Translations under genes and position numbers: made by a program
Assembly (NCBI RefSeq): GCF_016458825.1
Contig: NZ_CP066744.1
Coordinates: 2,167,868-2,231,867 of the forward strand
Length of the DNA stretch: 64,000 bases
Origin: Miniphocaeibacter halophilus
GTDB lineage: Bacteria > Bacillota > Clostridia > Tissierellales > Peptoniphilaceae
Reading direction: 5' to 3'
The notes under the pieces: generated by a model
Databases searched by the model: none
What the model saw: only the letters and a program-made list of their open reading frames with translations
Told to the model about the DNA's origin: nothing
Part shown: in pieces, positions 56,926 to 64,000 of the stretch
How the letters are laid out: every line of letters begins with the position of its first letter
How positions within the stretch are numbered: the first letter of the stretch is position 1

Positions 56926-58242
56926 CTATTGATTTCTTATTGCCTCAATTGCTGAGATTTTAGTTGCCCTTCTAGCCGGAATGTATCCAGAGAATAATCC
57001 TACCAAGGTTGAAAATAATACTCCTATAAAAGGCAACCAGAATGGTATATAGGAAACTAACGCTTTCTTTGTTTCATCCATGTAAAAAATTTCCTGATTT
57101 TGTACAGAACCAAAGGAATTTAGTAAAAAGGAAATAAAAAAGCTGAAAAATATGGAAATTATGCCCCCAATTAGTCCAATAAAGGTAGCTTCCATTAAAA
57201 ACATATTTCTAATATCTTTAATTGATGCTCCTATTACCTTCATTACACCTATTTCTTTAGTTCTTTCATAGACGGACATTATCATAGTATTGGCAATTCC
57301 TATTGCAGCTACTATAAAGGCAACTGCTCCAACTATTAGAAACATCATTCTGGTGCTGTCTGTACTTTCCTTGATTTCATTATAAAAGTCGGCATTTGAT
57401 TCAGCTATAAAACCTTCTGCCTTAATAGAGTTTTGAACCTCTAATAAATTTGCTCCATCCTCTATTTGAACCATAGCTAAGGAATAATTGTTTAAATCGG
57501 TTTTCATTTCCTTATTTATTGCATTTCTATTAACTTCAGTAGCCAGTTCTTTAAAATAATCCATACCAATTAAAAGCTGGTAACTATACATACTTCCTTC
57601 CGTACCAGTTAAGCCGGTAAAATTGATTTTGCTTTTTGATTTAACTTTAAAGTTCCCCTTTTCATCATACTCCAATAATCCAAAGTCAACTTTATCCTTA
57701 AGTAAATCGACTTCTATTGTTTCATAATTATTGCTAGAAGGGTTGTAGAAATTTTTACCAATTTCACTTCCGGCTAAAGCATCATATTTGCCGGTTGGTA
57801 AATGTCCTTGGGTAACTTTATAACCTATTTCTTCTATATGTTTAAAGTCCACTCCATAGACCATTCCTCCACCTACAAATTTACCTTTAGTTAATTGTGG
57901 AGCTTCTCCCCTAAACTCCATAAATGGTACTACTAATTTTACTCCGTCAATTTCTTGAATTTTATTTAATGTAAGACTATTTAATTTTACATTTTTAGTA
58001 TTTATAGGTTTTTCTTCTTGAAATTGAGCATACATACTGTCTGAAGGATGGACGGTTATAACAGAAAGTCCTCCAATTTCTTCAAACATGGCTTCATTGT
58101 TTTTTGTTAAGGCAAAGCCCATACTAAGCATTATAATAATTGAGGTTGAACCTATTAGAACACCTATTATTGTAAGAATAGTTCTAACTTTTCTTCTCCA
58201 TAAATTTTTTAATGAAGTTAATAAAAGATCAGTTATCTTCAT
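56926..58242 (-). CDS. MacB/FtsX-type ABC transporter permease
   Basis: 438-aa permease of the type VII (MacB-like) exporter group: N-terminal TM helix (about 17-40) after 'LKNLWRRKVRTILTIIGVLIG' (part), a large extracytoplasmic MacB_PCD domain (about 45-285), and three C-terminal helices making the FtsX domain ('FIVAAIGIANTMIMSVYERTKEIGVMKVIGA', seen in segments). Such proteins transmit force outside the membrane and move peptides, lipoproteins or drugs, or control cell-wall enzymes. The start overlaps the upstream CARDB-like gene by 14 bases, so translation is coupled. Confidence 0.88.
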   Translation of the reverse strand: MKITDLLLTSLKNLWRRKVRTILTIIGVLIGSTSIIIMLSMGFALTKNNEAMFEEIGGLSVITVHPSDSMYAQFQEEKPINTKNVKLNSLTLNKIQEIDGVKLVVPFMEFRGEAPQLTKGKFVGGGMVYGVDFKHIEEIGYKVTQGHLPTGKYDALAGSEIGKNFYNPSSNNYETIEVDLLKDKVDFGLLEYDEKGNFKVKSKSKINFTGLTGTEGSMYSYQLLIGMDYFKELATEVNRNAINKEMKTDLNNYSLAMVQIEDGANLLEVQNSIKAEGFIAESNADFYNEIKESTDSTRMMFLIVGAVAFIVAAIGIANTMIMSVYERTKEIGVMKVIGASIKDIRNMFLMEATFIGLIGGIISIFFSFFISFLLNSFGSVQNQEIFYMDETKKALVSYIPFWLPFIGVLFSTLVGLFSGYIPARRATKISAIEAIRNQ

Positions 58243-59863
58243 TTTCCTTATTTCCTTTATTAATTAATTGAGTATTTTCAATATTATCGTTTTCGTTTTT
58301 TTCTTCAATATTTAAATTATCTAAATCGTCATCATCTATTATTAGTTCATCATCTAACTCTTTATTTTTTTTGTTGAGTCTAAATACTATAACTACTATT
58401 ACTACAATAATTAAAACAATAATTATCCAAAAAATAGGATTTTTGAAAATTGATGGTTTCTTCTCCTCTTGTCCTATTAAACTTGGATCTTCTTCCATGT
58501 TTAATTCAATGGCATTTGCAGAAAACTCTTGCTCAAATTCATGTGGCTTTCCAGTCGAATCCTCATAAGAAATTATTAATTTTCCTTTAACCTCCCCTGC
58601 TTCAGTTGCAATTATCGGCGCAGAAAAACTTTCTGTACTACCTGGCTCAAAGTTGCCTACATAATAAGTATCTCCTTCAACATCAAAATTTCCAGACATT
58701 TTAATCATTAGATTATGAATAGGGGATTTTCCAGTATTATAAAACTCAACAGAAAAATCTGAAGGCATTCCAACTTCAGGATCCATAAAATTTATAGTAC
58801 CTAGTTGAATTTTTGCCTCCTGGTAGACATTAATTCCCAAGGCTTCTTCTGATATTAATTCATTATTTTCAGAGTTATCATATTCTAAACGAACATTTAA
58901 TTCATATGTATTTGGAGTAACGCTGTGAGGTGTTGTTAATTTCAAATTCTTACTTGCTCTTTTTCCAGCCCCTATTGATTCAATGTAGAAAGTGTTTGAA
59001 CTATTTACCGGCATAAATACAGAGCCCGTTAAACTCGGTGTTGCACCACCTGGATTTTCTCCTCCTTCTTCTCCTGTACCAACTGTAGTTCCTCCTGAAG
59101 AATTTATTACAATTTTAATATTTCTTACTGCTTTCTTCTTGTTGGTATTATAAAATGAAAGATTTAAATCAAAATCCTCTCCTGCTTTTACAGGATTAGG
59201 AGAAATTGTATAATTATCTACTATTAATTTTGGCTTACCACCTTTTATTACTGTAGTTTCTGTACCTCCTCCACCGCCTCCATTAAAATCTCCACCAGTT
59301 GAAGATGATAAATTAGAAGCTTCTGGTACAATGTCTAAGCCTCCCGGGTAACTTACTTCCTCTATGTTAGCAACAGTTGGACTAGTAGGTGTATTATTGT
59401 TTGCTTCTTTATCTATTGTAGAATTCTCCACCTTTATATTAAAAAAGTAAGATTGGGTTATAGCACTATCTTTTTCATTTAAAAATGCAATAAGTCCTAC
59501 TTTATGGCTACCTTCTTTTGCATCCTTTAAAACTTCCAGACTAATATCTAAATCTTTACTCTCTTTACCTTTAATACTTTTAATCCTATTTGCAGTATTA
59601 TCACTTACTAATTTAAAGGATTTAGCACTTTCAGAATCCAGTTCAAATTTAATATTATTACCTTCATTTTCAGATTCGTTTACAAACCTTATCTTTATAT
59701 TTATAATATCTCCTTGTTTAACGGCTGTTTGTTTAGAAAGAGATATTTCTTCCACTCCTAATTTTACTAGGTTTGAATTTTCTTCTGCTTTAACTATATT
59801 AGAAGAAAATACCACATTAAGCATAATAACTAAAGATAATAAAACACTTATAAGCTTTTTCAT
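58229..59863 (-). CDS. Membrane-anchored extracellular protein with CARDB-like domains, partner of the ABC transporter
   Basis: 544 aa: Sec signal peptide (residues 1 to about 27, 'MLNVVFSSNIVKAEE'), an extracellular region with three or four beta-sandwich repeats of CARDB/NEW3-like type (for example 'VKQGDIINIKIRFVNESENEGNNI', part; 'VKAGEDFDLNLSFYNTNKKKAVRNIKI', part; 'VGMPSDFSVEFYNTGKSPIHNLMIKM', part), Gly-rich linkers (residues about 187-200), a C-terminal TM helix (about 475-495) and a charged Asp/Glu-rich cytoplasmic tail. It is encoded between the ATPase and permease genes, so it may be a docking or cargo-handling subunit outside the membrane. Function is inferred from position only. 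Confidence 0.78.
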   Translation of the reverse strand: MKKLISVLLSLVIMLNVVFSSNIVKAEENSNLVKLGVEEISLSKQTAVKQGDIINIKIRFVNESENEGNNIKFELDSESAKSFKLVSDNTANRIKSIKGKESKDLDISLEVLKDAKEGSHKVGLIAFLNEKDSAITQSYFFNIKVENSTIDKEANNNTPTSPTVANIEEVSYPGGLDIVPEASNLSSSTGGDFNGGGGGGTETTVIKGGKPKLIVDNYTISPNPVKAGEDFDLNLSFYNTNKKKAVRNIKIVINSSGGTTVGTGEEGGENPGGATPSLTGSVFMPVNSSNTFYIESIGAGKRASKNLKLTTPHSVTPNTYELNVRLEYDNSENNELISEEALGINVYQEAKIQLGTINFMDPEVGMPSDFSVEFYNTGKSPIHNLMIKMSGNFDVEGDTYYVGNFEPGSTESFSAPIIATEAGEVKGKLIISYEDSTGKPHEFEQEFSANAIELNMEEDPSLIGQEEKKPSIFKNPIFWIIIVLIIVVIVVIVFRLNKKNKELDDELIIDDDDLDNLNIEEKNENDNIENTQLINKGNKENEDN

Positions 59864-59875
59864 ATATTTCCTCTC

Positions 59876-60556
59876 CTATTTTATATTTTCAATTGAACCA
59901 TCTTTTAAGTAAATAGTTCGATGCCCATACTTGGCTATTTCCCCATCATGAGTAACTAAAATCATAGTTTGTTTATGTTCCTTTGTTAAATTGGTAATTA
60001 GATTCAAAATCTCCATAGAGGTTTTACTATCTAAATTCCCCGTTGGCTCATCAGCAAAAACGATTTTAGGGTTATCAATTAAAGCTCTAGCTATTGAAAC
60101 TCTTTGTTGTTGACCTCCACTCATTTCACTTGGTTTATGGTTTAATCTTTTACCTAGGCCAACATCATTTAATATTTTAATAGATCTTTTCAACCTACTT
60201 TCTTTATCAACGCCCTTAAGCATTAAACTAAATTCCACATTCTCTAAAGCTGTCATAGAAGAAATTAAATTATAGGATTGAAATATAAATCCTATGTTCT
60301 TTTGTCGAAATTTTGTAATTTGTTTTTCATTTAATTTAGAAACTTCAATACCTCCTATTATAACCTTTCCTTTAGTTGGTTTTTCTAAACCCGCTAACAA
60401 ATTTAGTAAAGTAGATTTTCCAGAACCGGAAGTACCTAATAGAGAAATGGTTTCATTCTTATATATATCTAAATTTACATTACGTAAAGCATATATTAAT
60501 TCTTCCCCCATTTTATATACCTTATAAAGATTTCTAACTTCTATAATCTTATTCAC
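59876..60556 (-). CDS. MacB/LolD-type ABC transporter ATP-binding protein
   Basis: 226-aa ATPase of the MacB/LolD/FtsE group. Walker A 'LLGTSGSGKSTLLNLLAG' near residue 38, Q-loop 'GFIFQSYNLIS', signature 'EMSGGQQQRVSIARAL', Walker B 'IVFADEPTGNLD', H-loop 'LVTHD'. The start is GTG with SD AGGAGG. It is first in the three-gene operon with the CARDB-like protein and the permease. Confidence 0.9.
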   Translation of the reverse strand: MNKIIEVRNLYKVYKMGEELIYALRNVNLDIYKNETISLLGTSGSGKSTLLNLLAGLEKPTKGKVIIGGIEVSKLNEKQITKFRQKNIGFIFQSYNLISSMTALENVEFSLMLKGVDKESRLKRSIKILNDVGLGKRLNHKPSEMSGGQQQRVSIARALIDNPKIVFADEPTGNLDSKTSMEILNLITNLTKEHKQTMILVTHDGEIAKYGHRTIYLKDGSIENIK

Positions 60557-60705
60557 AACAACCTCCTAACCCATATCTTTAATTATAATCTATATAAAAT
60601 TTGCATATATTACAAAATACTTACAATATAGAATATATTACAAGGATTTCATTTTTATCATCTTAGTCATAATTGATTTAAATATTGTCGCATTCGCATA
60701 TTAAG

Positions 60706-60733
60706 GTAAAAAAAAGAGTTGTTTAACAACTCT
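60706..60733 (-). terminator. Terminator of the 242-aa orphan gene
   Basis: 9-bp perfect stem AGAGTTGTT/AACAACTCT with a minimal loop and a run of nine T on the minus strand. The remaining part of the 185-base gap to the ABC ATPase (60557-60705) holds only A/T-rich sequence with a TATAAT (60582-60587, minus) that may serve the ABC operon. Confidence 0.85.
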
Positions 60734-60741
60734 AATAATGA

Positions 60742-61470
60742 CTAATTATATCTGCTTAAAACTTTATCATTAATTCCATACCATAAAGCTTCTTTGCATA
60801 AATATTTAATTGAACGTAAATAAGATCTTACTATTTTTTCGTAAAGTAATTCTAGCTCTTTTCTTGTTAAAAATCTTTCTTCAACAATATAAGTATTAAT
60901 ACCATCAAATTTAAATAAAAGTTGTTTATCTAAATATTTATTTAAAGAAAACACATTATCCTTTATAACACTATCACAATATTTTGTTATTAATTCTTTC
61001 AAATACTTTTCAAAAACAATATAATCCTTTATATTGTAAGCAATATGTTTTTTTAAATCCTTAATCTCTTTGTTCTTATAATTGTGAAATAATTTTCGTC
61101 TATTTTTCAAACTTTCAGCTGGTATCTTAGATAAAACGAAATTTTCAAAGGCATTTACTGCATTTAAATCATCATATCCTATTCTGTAAGCTTCTAAATA
61201 TACAGCAAATTCCATTCTTGAAAGATCTTCATTTAGAATTTTCATCGAAGCAGATGTTATTTCTTCAACATCCTCTCTTTCTTTAAAAAAATTACTTATA
61301 GTTCTTAATATTTTTTTTGTGCAGCTGTACTTAGGCTTTAATGTATTACACTTGTAATCATTTTCAATAATAGATAATAATAAATATAAAGAGTCTATAT
61401 CATCTTGATATAAGAAATTAGCTTTAAGTTCTTCTTTTAAAAAATTATCTCTTTTTTTTTCAAGATGCAT
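60742..61470 (-). CDS. Hypothetical protein (orphan, 242 aa)
   Basis: I do not recognise a family. It is rich in Lys, Glu, Leu and Tyr and predicted mostly alpha-helical, with no signal peptide or membrane helix. The N-terminal half 'FYLLLSIIENDYKC'-like helices (here 'SLYLLLSIIENDY') and the middle 'EFAVYLEAYRIGYDDLNAVNAFENF' (part) look like a helical bundle. The SD GGGAGG precedes the ATG, and the stop is followed by a strong terminator. It lies 21 bases downstream of the phospholipase C-like gene, so the two are probably co-transcribed. Confidence 0.6.
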   Translation of the reverse strand: MHLEKKRDNFLKEELKANFLYQDDIDSLYLLLSIIENDYKCNTLKPKYSCTKKILRTISNFFKEREDVEEITSASMKILNEDLSRMEFAVYLEAYRIGYDDLNAVNAFENFVLSKIPAESLKNRRKLFHNYKNKEIKDLKKHIAYNIKDYIVFEKYLKELITKYCDSVIKDNVFSLNKYLDKQLLFKFDGINTYIVEERFLTRKELELLYEKIVRSYLRSIKYLCKEALWYGINDKVLSRYN

Positions 61471-61491
61471 ATTTCCTCCCCAAATTTAAAA

Positions 61492-62124
61492 TTAAAATAC
61501 AAAAGAATACTTCATGGAAGTTTCAAGACTTAATTCATTTACAACATCAAATATGAAATAAGAAATATTAGTACTTAAATTTAAAGCAAAATCTAAATCT
61601 CTTTCGTATGATTGTTCTAATGAATATTCATCTATTACCTTATTTATATATTCCTTTACTAATTTTTTTAAATGAATTGTTTCACATTCATATAAAGATA
61701 TACTCTCTGTAGAGATAACATTCTTTGTAAAAACATGATTTTTAACAACTTCATTTAATTCTTTTTCATAATTTACATGCTTTTTAAAAGCCTCATTAAA
61801 TGTCCAATTTTCCTTATGTGGTAAACATACATAATCAGACAAAAAGTGACTTATAACCCCAATTTTTATACTAATAATCTTCTTTTTAAAATTATCTAAA
61901 CTCTTTAAATTAAAAAATCTACATATATATATTAAATTAACTATTTCGTTAACTAAAAATGCTTCACTGTCCTCTTTGTAATGACGATAAATTTTATACT
62001 TAGGTAAAATATCTGGCGATATTGCCCCCCACATCATTCTCTTTTCATTTAATGATATTTGGTAATTATCATTTATTTCCTTACAAAGATTTTTCGCAAT
62101 TATTGCGTGTGCTTCTGGAAAAAT
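61492..62124 (-). CDS. Zinc-dependent phospholipase C family-like protein
   Basis: From the ATG at 62037 the protein is 181 aa and shows 'MWGAISPDILPKYKIYRHYKEDSEA' (part) and 'IGVISHFLSDYVCLPHKENWTF' (part), with His/Asp residues arranged as in the zinc-dependent PLC family (GxxxPD, HYxxD, DYxCxPH). Twenty-nine more codons upstream are open in frame and contain the expected N-terminal metal-type His ('FPEAHAIIAKNL'). They have no ATG/GTG/TTG start but begin with an ATT at 62124, nine bases after a GAGGG SD. The true start could be this AUU, or a one-base error may hide a normal start. No signal peptide is seen, so a secreted toxin role is unlikely. Confidence 0.6.
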   Translation of the reverse strand: MFPEAHAIIAKNLCKEINDNYQISLNEKRMMWGAISPDILPKYKIYRHYKEDSEAFLVNEIVNLIYICRFFNLKSLDNFKKKIISIKIGVISHFLSDYVCLPHKENWTFNEAFKKHVNYEKELNEVVKNHVFTKNVISTESISLYECETIHLKKLVKEYINKVIDEYSLEQSYERDLDFALNLSTNISYFIFDVVNELSLETSMKYSFVF

Positions 62125-62203
62125 TATATAACACCCTCTCTTATTGATTTAGCAAAATTTCCTCAAATCACTATTCAAATCTTACCAAAATACTACATAA
62201 AAG

Positions 62204-62653
62204 TCAATTGATTTCCTTGCTCATGTATATAGTATAATCATTATATTTCATGTCAGTTGAACGAACAATATTATTTAAAAGTCGTATATAATTATCGCCA
62301 TAAATAGTTTGCATATACAATACATCAATAGCAAAAGATGATATTTTATACTCTTCTGCCAATATAAATAATTTATTGAATAAACTTTTAAACAATTCTA
62401 TTTCAACTTTATTTTCAATTTTTTCTGGTAAAACAGATAGGAAAACATAATTTTGTTTCAAATTATATCCTGGAATGATTTTTACCTCACCAGTTGGACA
62501 ACCATTTAATTTTTGAATGGTTTCAAGAATTCTTTCTCCGGCATTTTCAATTAATTCGTTGCTTTTTTCACCAATTAAAGTATTGTCTGTAAAATACACA
62601 ATACTTTCTGCATTAACATCAAAAATATTATCATTTGTAAATCTAATATCCAT
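62204..62653 (-). CDS. Divergent macro-domain-like protein
   Basis: 149 aa. The spacing 'DIFDVNAESIVYFTDN' (here NIFDVNAESIVYFTDN), 'ELIENAGERILETIQKLNGCPTGEVKIIPGYNLKQNYVFLSVLP' (seen in segments, residues 33-76) follows the macro-domain pattern (xxIV-NAAN, AG, C..GEA..T.GY.L, ..IH.V.P). The NAAN adenine-binding motif is replaced by 'YFTDN', and the glycine-rich phosphate loop by 'LIGEKSN'. It is thus probably unable to act as a normal ADP-ribose hydrolase, or binds something else. SD AAAGGAAT. Next to the PLC-like gene, with a 166-base gap (80 bases if that gene uses the AUU start). Confidence 0.65.
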   Translation of the reverse strand: MDIRFTNDNIFDVNAESIVYFTDNTLIGEKSNELIENAGERILETIQKLNGCPTGEVKIIPGYNLKQNYVFLSVLPEKIENKVEIELFKSLFNKLFILAEEYKISSFAIDVLYMQTIYGDNYIRLLNNIVRSTDMKYNDYTIYMSKEIN

Positions 62654-62721
62654 AATAAATTCCTTTCTTATGAGTGTTTTAGTATATAATATAATTTGAA
62701 TAAAATCAATAAGGAGTAATA

Positions 62722-63411
62722 ATGTATAACGAAATTATAGAAGGTATTTTTATAAAAAGAGTAAACAGATTCATAGCCGAAGTATTAATTGATAATAAAA
62801 TAGAAAAAGTTCATGTAAAAAATACTGGCAGATGTAGGGAACTTTTTATTGAAGGCAAAAAATGCTACTTAGAAAAATCCAATAATTCAAATAGGAAAAC
62901 TAAATATTCTCTAATATCCATTTATAAAAATGATTTACTTATAAATATAGATTCCCAAATCCCAAATAAAGTCGTATATGATAGTATAGTAGATAAAAAA
63001 ATTCTATCTGAATTAAATCCTACTAATGTTGTTAGAGAAAAACAATATAAAAATAGTAGATTTGATATTAAATTTCATAGTGAAAGTTTAAAAAAAGATT
63101 TTTATTTAGAGGTTAAAGGTGTTACATTGGAAAATAAGGGTGTTGCTATGTTTCCTGATGCTCCTACAGAAAGAGGCAGTAAACATATTTTGGAATTAAT
63201 AGATGCAAGGAAAAATGGATATGGTGCAATTATTGTTTTTTTAATTCAATTTAGCAATGCTAAATTATTTAAACCAAATAGCCCTATGGATCCAAACTTC
63301 AGTAATAATCTTGAAAATGCTTCTAAGAGTAATGTAAGGATTCTGGCTTATGATTCAATTGTTACAAGGGATAATATTAGGATTAATAAGGAAATTAAGG
63401 TACAAATATAA
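62722..63411 (+). CDS. sfsA: SfsA family DNA/RNA nuclease-like protein
   Basis: 229-aa SfsA (sugar fermentation stimulation protein). The N-terminal OB-like part has 'VNRFIAEVLIDNKIEKVHVKNTGRCRELF' (seen in segments); the C-terminal nuclease-like domain has 'SRFDIKF', 'FYLEVKGVTLE' and 'AMFPDAPTERGSKHILELI' (part), with the Asp, Glu and Lys of a PD-(D/E)xK-type site. Its cellular role is not settled. SD AAGGAG. Its stop overlaps the tmcAL start (TAATG), so the two are translationally coupled. Confidence 0.93.
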   Translation: MYNEIIEGIFIKRVNRFIAEVLIDNKIEKVHVKNTGRCRELFIEGKKCYLEKSNNSNRKTKYSLISIYKNDLLINIDSQIPNKVVYDSIVDKKILSELNPTNVVREKQYKNSRFDIKFHSESLKKDFYLEVKGVTLENKGVAMFPDAPTERGSKHILELIDARKNGYGAIIVFLIQFSNAKLFKPNSPMDPNFSNNLENASKSNVRILAYDSIVTRDNIRINKEIKVQI

Positions 63412-64000
63412 TGAAAACAATAGCTATAATATCTGAGTATAATCCTCTTCATACAGGACATTTATATCAAATCGCTAAAATAAAAGAAAAATTTCCTCAA
63501 TCTAGAATTCTAGCAATAATGTCTGGTAATTTTGTTCAAAGAGGAGAACCTGCGATTTTTGAAAAATTTTTAAGAACAAAATACGCAATTGAAAACGGTA
63601 TTGATTTAGTAGTGCAACTTCCTACTATTTATTCCCTTCAATCAGCTGAAAATTTCGCACTAGGTGGAGTAAAAATAATAAAGGCGATAAATTGTATAGA
63701 CTATATTTCCTTTGGTGTAGAAAGTGAAAATATTAGTGAATTATATGAAATAGCTAAAACTCAAGTTAATAAGGCTAAAGAATTGTCACTACTAATAGAA
63801 AGATTTATGTTAACGGGTAAAAGCTATGCTGCCTCTTATAAGGATGCAACTATTTCCCTGCTTGATTATAAGGTAGATGAAAATATTTTTTTATCTAACA
63901 ATATTCTAGCTTTAGAATATATTAAATCAATTTTGAAATTAAATCTAAATATTGAGTTGTTACCGGTTCTTCGACAGGGAAATAACTATTTAGAAGAAAA
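63411..64000 (+). CDS. tmcAL: tRNA(Met) cytidine acetate ligase TmcAL (3' end outside window)
   Basis: Makes N4-acetylcytidine at the wobble base of elongator tRNA-Met from acetate and ATP. My reading from ATG 63411 stays open to the window end (about 196 codons; the family is near 400). The N-terminus 'AIISEYNPLHTGHLYQI' contains the HxGH nucleotidyltransferase motif, followed by 'IMSGNFVQRGEPAIFEKFLRTKYA' (part) and 'DLVVQLPTIYSLQSAENFALGGVK' (part), which are diagnostic of YlbM/TmcAL. It is coupled to sfsA. Confidence 0.92.
   Translation, partial: MKTIAIISEYNPLHTGHLYQIAKIKEKFPQSRILAIMSGNFVQRGEPAIFEKFLRTKYAIENGIDLVVQLPTIYSLQSAENFALGGVKIIKAINCIDYISFGVESENISELYEIAKTQVNKAKELSLLIERFMLTGKSYAASYKDATISLLDYKVDENIFLSNNILALEYIKSILKLNLNIELLPVLRQGNNYLEE

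Overview
The window reads as a chromosomal segment of a low-G+C, Gram-positive-type anaerobe (Firmicutes; probably Clostridia/Tissierellia, genus not assignable from sequence alone). The basis is A/T-rich codon use, strong Shine-Dalgarno (SD) sequences of the AAGGAGG/GGTGAT type, frequent TTG starts, a T-box leader before valS, and typical Firmicutes gene strings (yicC-gmk-rpoZ-coaBC, ruvCAB-queA-tgt-yajC, recJ-rel-dtd-MBL hydrolase, sfsA-tmcAL). I saw no prophage, insertion sequence, CRISPR array or rRNA. Most genes lie on the minus strand.

Layout. 1-7.7 kb: housekeeping genes (coaBC, rpoZ, gmk, yicC) and a set of ribosome-rescue/RNA-decay genes (rqcH, smpB, rnr), with a frameshifted S51-type peptidase between them. 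7.8-9.9 kb: modABC molybdate-type importer. 10-15.3 kb: TPR protein, nitroreductase, UvrD-like helicase, AhpC peroxiredoxin, HAD hydrolase and a small membrane protein. 15.4-19.1 kb: tRNA-Arg(UCG), then a MarR regulator, a DcuC-like transporter and a PatB/MalY C-S lyase, with a striking palindromic operator candidate on the transporter promoter. 19.2-34.8 kb: a uronate utilisation locus with uxaA, uxaB, uxaC, a LacI regulator with operator-like sites, a CUT2 (ribose-type) ABC importer, a YesM/YesN-type two-component system and a GH2 glycosidase. The likely flow is import of a sugar or glycoside, GH2 cleavage, then uronate isomerisation, reduction and dehydration to 2-keto-3-deoxygluconate. Kinase and aldolase genes for the last steps are not here.

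34.9-39.3 kb: argCJBD arginine operon. 39.4-45.6 kb: hslO, cspA, a methyltransferase, folC, and valS under T-box control. 45.6-50.7 kb: MBL-fold hydrolase, dtd, rel, recJ. 50.8-55.5 kb: yajC, tgt, queA, ruvB, ruvA, ruvC. 55.5-60.6 kb: guanine deaminase and a MacB-type ABC system with a large membrane-anchored extracellular protein. 60.7-62.7 kb: an orphan protein, a zinc-dependent phospholipase C-like protein and a divergent macro-domain protein. 62.7-64 kb: sfsA and the 5' part of tmcAL.

A notable theme is broken genes. argB and valS each carry one extra A in an A6 run, tgt carries an 8-bp tandem duplication, the S51 peptidase lacks one base, and the YesN-type regulator is split by an in-frame TAA. 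Because valS is essential, at least some of these are probably assembly or consensus errors. The alternatives (transcriptional slippage, real mutation, strain mixture) are set out in the findings. No clearly new multi-gene system is evident. The best candidates for unexplained biology are the palindromic control region at 16.4 kb, the orphan/PLC/macro-domain cluster at 61-62.6 kb and the ABC system with its CARDB-like partner.
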